Of a stretch of DNA of 64,000 nucleotides, positions 44,161-52,390 are shown piece after piece. The position numbers and the translations under genes were made by a program. Under the pieces are notes generated by a model. That model was not told where the DNA came from, searched no databases, and was given only the letters and a program-made list of their open reading frames with translations. The stretch is from Aurantiochytrium sp. KH105 (Eukaryota > Sar > Bigyra > Thraustochytrida > Thraustochytriidae). Where the stretch lies: assembly GCA_003116975.1 (NCBI GenBank), contig BGKB01000244.1:1-64000 (forward strand). Reading direction: 5' to 3'. The number at the start of each line of letters is the position of its first letter. Position 1 is the first letter of the stretch.

Positions 44161-44544
44161 CCTGTTGCGCAACATCATCATCATCTTCATTATCATCATC
44201 GTTGTCGTCGTCGTCGTCGTCGTTGTCGTCATTGCCGACCTCGTCGTCGCCGTCATTGTTATTTTTTTGGGCATCGTGATCACTGGGGTTTCTTGCCAAG
44301 CCTATACTTTTTGCACCAGAAAAGACCAGCTCGCGCGTAACGAGGCGCTTTGTGAGGTCTTCGTTGCGAGCGTCGACGCGCGAAGCCGCATCTTCAGTTG
44401 CCTGAATAGCCTTTAAGATGGCCTCGAGAGCTCTGGTGTTTGGTCGTTCACGTTAGTCCCAATCCGAGCGTCAGATTTTTCTCTGGGTACTCACCTGTCC
44501 CAGTCAACATTGCTGCCTCGCTCCGCGACGTCATCGAGGTCCAT
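27419..44544 (-). CDS. Divergent dynein heavy chain, about 5687 residues, two exons
   Basis: Exon 2 (44432-27419) is an open frame of about 17 kb. I infer exon 1 (44544-44495, starting MDLDDVAERG) from a GTGAGT donor, an ACTAAC branch site and a CAG acceptor bounding a 62-nt intron; no ATG begins the long frame itself. Residue order: Asp-rich stretch, poly-Gln at about 107-130 and about 218-234, tail, linker about 1480-2050 (LPLLGLL..ALRARHW, CPRFYFIADAQLL), AAA1 Walker A GSATVGKS (Lys2399), AAA2 GPPGSGKS (Lys2751) with VVLDGDLD, AAA3 GPFHSGKR (Lys3205) with VFVDDL, a P-loop-less AAA4 (about 3613), stalk coiled coils about 3877-4220 flanking the microtubule-binding domain, AAA5 (LPCMVDPDGLGMRWL), AAA6 and the C-terminal domain (FIEGLRWNP). 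Typical heavy chains have 4000-4700 residues; low-complexity inserts explain part of the excess. It is presumably axonemal or cytoplasmic; the subclass is not assignable by eye. Confidence 0.95.
43783..43832 (-). repeat. Poly-Gln (CAG/CAA) microsatellite in the dynein N-terminus
   Basis: A trinucleotide run, read as GCT/GTT repeats on the + strand, encodes a Gln tract with flanking His/Gln residues at about residues 218-234 of the dynein. In-frame length polymorphism is likely. Confidence 0.9.
44098..44162 (-). repeat. Poly-Gln (CAA) microsatellite in the dynein N-terminus
   Basis: A long GTT run on the + strand encodes more than 20 Gln in the dynein N-terminus. It is followed upstream (44165-44270) by GAT/GAC-type repeats encoding Asp. 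The antisense frame gives poly-Leu and is not a gene. Confidence 0.9.
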
Positions 44545-45044
44545 CGGCCGCGAGTGCTTGATACACGCGCGGTGCGCCCTTCGCCACGCGCGCGCGCCGC
44601 CGCGCGGTCGCCCTGCTGTGCCAGTTGGGCTTTCTTTTAATGATCGAAAATTGGGACTCACCTCTTCTCTCATCTGCAAGAAGGCAGGCGAAGGCAGGCC
44701 TTTAAAAAATTTCAACCGACACTTCGGGGGTAGAGTCCCAAACCCAGAAGCGAGGCAGACAGAGAATTGACAAACACGGGACGCCAGCGGTAGTCGGGCT
44801 CGTAGGTTCGTGGGCTGGTGCGGCAAGCAAGCCAGCAAGCCAGCAAGCCAGCAAGCCAGCAAGCCAGCAAGCCAGCGAGCCAGCAAGCAAGCCAGCAAGC
44901 AAGCAGGCCATCGAACAAGCAGCAGCCCAGCAACGAGCGAACCATCCATCACGTTACCTCGCGTCGCAAAAGGCCAAACCGACCCATCGTACTCGAACGA
45001 AGCTTCTTGTACGCGCCCCAAGACCAATCAGCTGCAACAAGAAC
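44545..45044. promoter_or_regulatory. Divergent intergenic region with an AGCAAGCC octamer array
   Basis: These 500 bp separate the start codons of the dynein (-) and the small SAP-like gene (+), so both promoters must lie here. Positions about 44824-44905 hold about eight tandem AGCAAGCC-type octamers with AGCGAGCC variants. This is either a microsatellite or a cluster of identical factor sites; sequence alone does not decide. Confidence 0.6.
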
Positions 45045-45499
45045 ATGGCGGCCAACCAAGACGACTCCAAGTTCAAGCTCGACAACGTTCATTGTGCGAC
45101 AGTTTTCGAGCTTAGACAGGTACGTGCGGATGCTTCTTCTTGTCCGCAGACGATCCCAACAAAAGGGAAAACATCTAACCAAAGACGAGACGCAGTGACA
45201 CTAACGTAGTCAATCGACCTCGCCCATCTCAGGAATGCGAGCGACGAAGCCTCGAGCTTCCCCACGCCATCTCCCATGCCTCGCTGATGCAATGTCTCAT
45301 CAAAGACCTCTTGCGCGAAAAGCAAGAGGAAGAGCGTCGCTATGCAGAACGACTTGAAGAAGAGCGTCGCGACCTCCAAGCACGTCTCGCCCAGCAAAAG
45401 GCCGAACGGAAAAAGGCTGCTCTCGAGCGTAGCCGTCTTCGGCAAGACGCAGCATCCCGGGCTAAGGCCGAAGAAAATGCGGCATCGTCTCTTTCATGA
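45045..45499 (+). CDS. Small SAP-like / coiled-coil protein, two exons
   Basis: Exons are 45045-45119 and 45233-45499, with a 113-nt GT-AG intron carrying ACACTAAC before the acceptor; the product is 113 residues. Residues about 18-50 (TVFELRQECERRSLELP...LMQCLIKDLL) resemble a SAP domain, a short helix-turn-helix DNA/RNA-binding motif with a characteristic LRxE...R.L core. Residues about 50-105 are a charged Glu/Arg/Lys helix likely to form a coiled coil. The ATG context (aagaacATGg) and the in-phase splice support the model. It is divergently arranged with the dynein gene. The SAP assignment is by pattern only, and no orthologue is named. Confidence 0.75.
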
Positions 45500-46288
45500 T
45501 CGCTTTCTCTTTTTTTTCCCCCTTCAAAACTTGATCTCTACGCTCGCGTCTCGCCGACGCTCATATGAAGACCAGCCGGACGAGCTGAAGATGAATCATT
45601 CGCCTGCAACTGATCGATCTTGTCGTGGACCTTTGTCTCCTTTCACGAGACGAGTCGCATTTACTATCAAGGTAACAAAGACCAGGGGGCGGTGGTGGTG
45701 AGAACGTACTTTATGAAGTCACTAGTAGCCTCTGAGCATCGCTCTCCTCTTCCTCCCCCCCCCCCCTTGGACAAATAACCTCGAGCCGCTCGGAATGTAA
45801 CGGCTCGCGGTTGTTGCGTAACGTTTTGCAACGATCAACGGACCTTTTCGACTTGGCTCGGAGTCCGCGGCGCGTGGCTTTTCCTTTCATTCGTTCTTCT
45901 GTCTGATAGTTTCTTTTGTGGCAAGCTTTCATTTCTATGCCAATGGTAAGCCGAGATAATAATAGCCTTGTGTCTCTACCTGCGGCGCGGAGTTGGTTGT
46001 TCTTGTCCATCTTGATGAGCCCCCAGCCCGGCCCTGCCAACTGACGACACTAGGTCGTCCGAGGCTCAAAGTGGAAAACGCAGGATTTCATTCATTCATT
46101 GGTTTCTGCTGGCTGGAACGTAGGCCAAGTACTACATGAGACGTGACGCGAAGAAGAACTCGAAGAAGAAGTAAAAGCAGTTCGAAGAAACCTCGCGTGG
46201 CTCGTCGCGTGCGAGCTACGAGCGCACGCGGAGCAGGAAAGCTCGCGAGCAAGCCAGGGAAGCAAGCAAAGCAAAAAGCAAGCTCAAC
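45500..46288. other. Intergenic spacer, no gene seen
   Basis: Contains a poly-C run (about 45757-45770), an ATTC microsatellite near 46090 and an AAGAAGAA-type stretch near 46150-46185. A 109-codon minus-strand frame (45711-46040) has no domain and random-looking composition. Confidence 0.5.
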
Positions 46289-47001
46289 ATGGCGAGCAAA
46301 GATGCGCCGTCGCAGGTCTCGATGAACGAGATCTGGCGCGAGGTGATTCGACGCGAGGACAATGCGCTGCGCAAGCAGAAGCGCGTCTATTCCTGCAACC
46401 TGAATGCGCTGCGCAAGGACCGCATCACTGAGGCGCCAGGATTTCGAGCAGAACTTCGGCGAGAGCTTTCTCCCGAAGAGGACGGTACGTTTCTCTTCCC
46501 CCTCGAATCAACAAGCGAATTGACATGCAAAGCTTGCTCTTCATCTCGAGTTCTCCCCACGTTCTCTATTTGACGTTTCCGATCCGCTGACTCATCCCAT
46601 TGCACCAACCATGCTCCGCAGCCGAGGCGACTAAGATCCTTGAAAGCTACGGCTTCAAGACCCGCGCGGAAGACCCTTCCACGATTCGCGTCCCGATCAC
46701 CTCGAGCGGACAATTTGGGTAAGTTGTTCTCGTAGTCTCGCCACCATCACCTTCGCTCGCTGACCTGACTGTGATTGAACGATTGAATGCATGAATGCAT
46801 GAATGCATGGATGGATGGATGGATACATGCATGCATGCTGGCACGCGCCCCCTCCACGCGCCCGAACGCAGGAACTTTTTGTACTTTGCCTACCCTGACG
46901 ACCGCCGCACCGAGAACGTGCGCAAGTGCTGCGAGGAGACCAAGTACGCCAAGAACTTCGCCGCCATGACAGGCAAGTCCGCCTTCGCCAAACAGTCCTA
47001 G
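46289..47001 (+). CDS. Small conserved-looking protein of unknown function, three exons
   Basis: Exons are 46289-46484, 46622-46718 and 46872-47001, joined by GT-AG introns of 137 and 153 nt in phases 1 and 2; the product is 140 residues. The protein is soluble, basic and helical (NEIWREVIRREDNALRKQKR near the start; ETKYAKNFAAMTGKSAF near the end), with no signal peptide or transmembrane segment. The reading frame closes cleanly over three exons, which is good evidence for a real gene. Small size, a NEIWRE-type N-terminus and a KYA-containing C-terminus vaguely recall small axonemal proteins such as the CFAP144/FAM183 family. I have not aligned them and do not assign the function. Intron 2 carries an ATGCATGA/ATGG microsatellite (about 46787-46835). 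Confidence 0.8.
46785..46840. repeat. ATGCATGA / ATGG / CATG microsatellite in an intron
   Basis: A run of tandem GAATGCAT units, then ATGG units, then CATG units, lying inside intron 2 of the small three-exon gene. Confidence 0.85.
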
Positions 47002-47196
47002 GCCAGACCCTGCGCGGTCGGCGTCTGGGCGGCGGGATCCACGGGAGCCAATCGATGTATTACTCTCAATGTCGGTCAGAGTTCTTGCCTGTACACCATC
47101 TATCTGGCTGTCATGCCATCTGTCATCCCTCATGATGCCATCGTCACGGGGAAGGAAAAAGGGAAAGTAGTTCGTAAATGAAGCAGAGAAGAAGAA

Positions 47197-47211
47197 TACA
47201 AGAAGAAGAAG

Positions 47212-47241
<30 letters not shown>
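47197..47241. repeat. GAA/AAG trinucleotide microsatellite
   Basis: An almost uninterrupted AAG run of about 15 units, in the 3' flank of the small three-exon gene. Confidence 0.95.
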
Positions 47242-47242
<1 letters not shown>

Positions 47243-47972
47243 TCTTGTCGTTGTTGTCGCAGAGCAGCCACCTCGGACGCCTGCTCCCTTGCGCCTCATT
47301 CCGAGGACGGCGTCCTTCGGCCAGCCACCCTGCCGCCCGTGATCATCGCCACGACGCATGATCTCGAGCGTGGTCAGGGTCGCTCCCGCGCCCTCGCCTT
47401 TCCCGCTCGTCGATCGAGGAGCGGGGCTCCTACTACTACATTCTTGTCCTGGCCTGGCTGCCCTCGAGACCGCGATAGATAGATCCCGGTGAGCGTCTCG
47501 CACGCGCCCGTCAAGCTCGAACAGGAAGCAAGCAAGGCAAGCAAGCATCCGAAGCAGGCGTCACGCCACGCTCAGCCCATTCATCCCATTCGAATCCATC
47601 GACCCTCCCTCGCTCGCCGCGCAAGAAGCCTGCAGCCAAGAATGTTGTTCAACTTCAAGTTCGAGACCACGGTCTCCGCGCCTTGGCTGTGAAGCCGGTC
47701 TCCACCAGCCTGCCCGAGCTCGACTCGGCCTGCGTCGCGGCCCGTGCGCTCTCCATCCCTCTCCTACGTATCTATCTACTGGCTATCCATCCATCTATGT
47801 ATCTCATCTGTTTCCTCACCTCTCTCGCGCGGCCTGGCGTGCGGTGCGGGCTGCGGCCAAGCGGCTGGGTGAAAGACGCGCTGCGGGGCGCCGCCCTCCC
47901 CACGTCCCCCCACAGCTGCTGCCCTCTGTGGCCGCCGCTCCGGACTTGCTGAGTCAGACTGACTGACAGTGA

Positions 47973-48434
<462 letters not shown>

Positions 48435-49594
48435 TGATCTCGAGCCCGTGCGTGCAATTCGAGCAGCGGCAGCGAGCAGAGAGCAGCCGCGAGGCGAGCA
48501 GACCGCCAAGCGCGAGACCCGAGGCGCGCCCGCGACCGCGCCGCCTGCCGTGCCGGCGCTCCGCAGCACGCCCCTGGGCTTCGCGAGCTTGCTAGCGAGC
48601 TTGCTAGCGAGCTTGCTTGCGAGCTTGCTTGCGAGCTGCCGCGAGCGAGGCGAGCTTGCGGAGCGGGCTCTCGCCGCGGTACAGGCCTCTCTCGTTTTCG
48701 AACCTCGCGGACCTCGCGCCGCGGGTCTCTCTCTCTCTCGCTCGCTCGCTCCCTCGCTCTTGCGCGTGGCTGCAGCTGCGGCTGCGGCTGCGGCTCGGCC
48801 TCGCCCGGCCTCGCGCCGTCGCGCCGCCCCGCGCGCTGCACGTGCCGCGCCTCGCTCGCCCCGCGCAGCGCGTGCGGCACGCGCTGCATCTCTGCGCCTC
48901 TCTCGCTCCTCCTCTGCACGCGCCTAGCCCAGCCCAGCCAAGCCAAGCCCAGCCAAGCCAGGCCAAGCCAAGCCAGGCCAAGCCAGGCCAAGCCGCCGCT
49001 CTTCTCTCCTCGCGCGACCGTCGCGCGGGCGTGCGGCCTGGCCAGAGCGCGCGCTGAGACGGTCAGAGACAGAGACGCGGAGGCCGTCCCCCCGTGCCTT
49101 GCCCGCGCTTCTTCTCCGCTCTCCGTGTGGTCCTCCTGCTCCTTCCCGTCGTCCTCGTCTCCAGTCGCGCCTCCCCGCTCGCCCTCTCGCAGCGGCCAGC
49201 TGCAGCAGACTGGACGGAGCGCGCACGCCGCGGCGTCCCGCGCGAGCGCTCGACGCGACCCTGCTTTCCCGACCGACCGACCGACCGACAGACAGACAGA
49301 GAGAGACAGACAGAGAGACAGACAGCGTACATTCGGACCTGCATCGCTCGAGCTCCTGCGTCGCTCAGTACATACGCTACATCGGCGCTGCTCACTACGT
49401 ACGTACGTATACGGAACCGGGGCAGGCTTGGCAACGAACGAACTGCTGAGCAAAGTCGGTTGGGACGCGGACGCGAAGCGGGCGAACGGCAGCGCGGGAT
49501 CGCGGACACGGCGTCAGGCAAGCACGCACGCACGCACGCAGGCACGCAGGCTCGCGGGCGGGCGCGCAGACAGGCAACGGCGAAGACAGCAAGC

Positions 49595-51853
49595 ATGGCG
49601 ACCGCGAGGAAGAGACGCGGCAGCACCAGCGCCGGAAGCAAGTCGAGTCCGAAGCAGCAGCAGCAGCAGCAGCAGCCGCAGCCGCAGACGCACGTGCAGC
49701 AGCGACAACAGCAACAGCAACAGCAGCAACAACAGACCCAAGGGGACCACCAGCAAGGCGGCATGCGGATCGGGGACTTGGACAATACCAAGGCCACGGC
49801 ATGGCAGCGACCTGACGAAGACGCCGCGCTGAGGACGCGCGGGTTTGTGAGGATCGCACAAATCATCTCCCGCGGCGTTGTCCCAGAGACCAAGCGCAAC
49901 AAGCCCAAGGAATACAAGATCTCGCTCATTCTCGAACGCATGTGCTACGAACACGCATGCACGCGCGAAGAGTACGAGAACATGCGCTCCTTCAAGGTCC
50001 TCCTGCACCGCATGGCCGCAGAAAAGGCCAAGCGCCGCACGGCGTCCTCGGAACAAGGCTTTCGCTATCCCCTGCTTGATGCCAACGCCCTTGCCAACAG
50101 TACCACGACCACGACCTCGTACCTGACGTCCGCCACTCGGTCTTCGGTACTCACACCCCTGCTGCCGCACCTGCAGCCCCTCTCGCGGTCTCGCGCGAGC
50201 GCAACGCCCTCGCCTTTTACGCTTCCTCTCGCCCCGGGCTCTGGCTTTTCCTCTCAAGGGCACTTTTCGTCCTCGTCCTCGTCCTCGTCCTCGAGAGCCT
50301 CGGGCGGCGTCTCGCCTGCCCTCCACGCATCGCTGCCCGGCTCTGCCTCGCACCAGTCCAGCAAGTTCGATGCCTTTTACGATCGCCTCAGCAGCAACGG
50401 CAAAGGCAGCGGTAATCACGACAGCCACCTCAGCGATATTCTTCTCCAGCACGGGCGCAGCGTCAACAACGACAAAGACAATCATCACCACCATAGCAAC
50501 AACAATGGCGACAACGACGGCGACGACGACATGGCCGCCTTTGATCGCACCTTTGTCAAGGATGAGTATCTCGGCGACGCCGACGTCATGGGCTTTAGCG
50601 TCTCCAAGCCTCCTACACCCATTCTTCCTCAGCTCGCGCACCGCGAGCAGAGCATCGGTAGCATCAGCAGCGATCACAGCATGAACAGGAGGTTTTATCC
50701 AAAGCTCGACCTCTTTTTCGACCACGACCAAGAAGATGACGTTAGCAACATCGCCACCACCAGCAACCTTCAACACGATGTGCAACAACAACAACAACAA
50801 CAGCAACAGATGCTGCTACAGCATCAGCAGCAGCAACAACCTCTTTTTCGTCAGAAGCGTACTGCATCAGGCACGCCCGCGTCCTTATCGCGCAGCTCAA
50901 GCACCAACTCGCCCATGGTCGACATGGACTACTGTCCAATGCCCTTTTCTGGATCGGGTCTCTTTTCCGGATCGAGCCATGCCATGCTCTCGCCCATTGC
51001 GCCAGCGCCATCCTTTACAAACATCGACATGGTCTTTTCTTCCCCCGGCAACGAGGAGCCCGACGCTACGCAAAGCACGCGCAAGCCCCAGGCCAACGAT
51101 CGCAAGCCGCGGGACACCGCGACCAAGACTGCGTTGGCCTCCGCGCGCCCATCTTCCTCCTCGACACTCTCTTCAACTTCGACCACCACTTCATGTACAG
51201 AGGCAGGGTCTACCTTGGCCCTCGGTGGTGCTCTTGGCTCTCGCAGCAACAGCGGCGCAAGCAGCAGCGGCGGTAGCAACGTGGAAGGCGAAAGCAAGGG
51301 TGGCGAGAAGAAACTCAAGCTGAGCACTGCACAAATCAAAAAGTCCAAGCAACCGATGTCGCGCTCGGCATTTTCCGGCGACTCCTTGCACTCCTGGGCA
51401 GATCAAGGCCGCGGTTCCGATGCGAGTCTTGTCCAGGAACACCCGCGGCCTACCACAGAATCACAACTTCATAGTGGCCTGCAAGGCGGACCTTCCGTGG
51501 CATCTTCCGGGGCAGGACTGCATCTCAAGGGCAGGTCACATAGCGATAGCAATCTGCCCGTATTCAACTCTGGCGGCCCCGTGTCTGGGTCCGCCAGCTT
51601 TCTTGAGCCAGGTCACGATGGCACAGCTTTTGCGCCTCAAGGCGGTGCGGCCAGTTCGCGCATCGCTCGTTACGGCCAACGCCACGATAACGGAGACCGC
51701 CATCCGTTCCGGGAGCGCACGCCGCGTCGTCGTCAGAGCGTGGCCGTAACTCGATTCTTTGCAGATAACAACGACGCGCGTTTGCAGGGCGTTAGTCCAG
51801 GGAACTCCCACATGCCTTGGTCTTCGCAGCGTTGTTTCACGGCAATCGACTAA
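49595..51853 (+). CDS. Poly-Gln protein with an N-terminal KIX-like domain
   Basis: Intronless; 752 residues from the ATG at 49595 (agcATGg context). The frame is open upstream, but the upstream part is simple sequence. Residues 1-55 are basic then Gln-rich (runs at 21-27 and 38-47). Residues about 78-148 (RIAQIISRGVVPETK...LILERMCYEHACTREEYENM...) match the spacing and key residues of the KIX fold of CBP/p300 and MED15, especially MCYEHACTREEY against MYESANSRDEYY. The rest is disordered: Ser-rich, Asn/His/Asp-rich (about 288-310) and a second Gln run at about 390-410. KIX plus poly-Gln is the layout of Gal11/MED15-type co-activators, so a transcriptional co-activator role is plausible. The KIX call is by eye; a fungus-like MED15 identity is not established. 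Confidence 0.8.
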   Translation: MATARKRRGSTSAGSKSSPKQQQQQQQPQPQTHVQQRQQQQQQQQQQTQGDHQQGGMRIGDLDNTKATAWQRPDEDAALRTRGFVRIAQIISRGVVPETKRNKPKEYKISLILERMCYEHACTREEYENMRSFKVLLHRMAAEKAKRRTASSEQGFRYPLLDANALANSTTTTTSYLTSATRSSVLTPLLPHLQPLSRSRASATPSPFTLPLAPGSGFSSQGHFSSSSSSSSSRASGGVSPALHASLPGSASHQSSKFDAFYDRLSSNGKGSGNHDSHLSDILLQHGRSVNNDKDNHHHHSNNNGDNDGDDDMAAFDRTFVKDEYLGDADVMGFSVSKPPTPILPQLAHREQSIGSISSDHSMNRRFYPKLDLFFDHDQEDDVSNIATTSNLQHDVQQQQQQQQQMLLQHQQQQQPLFRQKRTASGTPASLSRSSSTNSPMVDMDYCPMPFSGSGLFSGSSHAMLSPIAPAPSFTNIDMVFSSPGNEEPDATQSTRKPQANDRKPRDTATKTALASARPSSSSTLSSTSTTTSCTEAGSTLALGGALGSRSNSGASSSGGSNVEGESKGGEKKLKLSTAQIKKSKQPMSRSAFSGDSLHSWADQGRGSDASLVQEHPRPTTESQLHSGLQGGPSVASSGAGLHLKGRSHSDSNLPVFNSGGPVSGSASFLEPGHDGTAFAPQGGAASSRIARYGQRHDNGDRHPFRERTPRRRQSVAVTRFFADNNDARLQGVSPGNSHMPWSSQRCFTAID

Positions 51854-52390
51854 GTGACCATGGTGACCATTGATTCCTATTCTTTCGAGGGCACGAGCAC
51901 TTCTTTGCCTTGCCCTCTTTTCTTTTTCTTTTTTCCTTTCGTTCCTTCTTTTCCTACCCCCCCCCCCCTTTTTTTATCATTTGACGATGACCTTTATTAG
52001 TTTTATGTTCTCTTTCTCTGCAACAGTTTTCCAGAATGAGCGGTGGTTAGCAAGCAAAAGACACATGTCCTGCGAGGCTGAAGACCCCGCGACGTGTAGG
52101 TCCAGTGCGTATTTTTGCTTCAGAGAACAATGAGACTTGTCTCGCCACCAACGGAGCCCCTCTTCACACGGGAAACTTTGCCGAAGCATTCAAGTCTTGC
52201 GTTTACGCCAAGAAAAAGAGACTGACTTGATGGGCAGAGGCGGTCGCTTCGACGCCCACACCTTTCGAGTCCCACTTCAATTCACTTCATTTCATTTCAT
52301 TTTATTTCTTTCCATCTTGACGTCACGGAAACTGGATGCAGTGAGTATCTCTTTTCCCTCCCTCGGAAGCTTTCTGCCATTGTCCAAGGA
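51854..52390. other. Convergent intergenic spacer
   Basis: No gene. A strong T/C tract (about 51908-51977, including a run of about 13 C) follows the KIX-like gene. The remainder holds short frames only and serves as 3' flank for this gene and for the vWA gene on the opposite strand. Confidence 0.6.

Noticed and set aside
27419-44299. Dynein frame starting at 44299
   Set aside because: The codon there is TTG, not ATG. A spliced upstream ATG at 44544 gives a better eukaryotic start.
43928-44416. 162-codon + frame with a long Leu/Val run
   Set aside because: Antisense of the poly-Gln/poly-Asp part of the dynein.
47642-47692. Short frame starting MLFNFKFETT with a good ATG context
   Set aside because: Ends after 16 codons and no convincing donor site follows.
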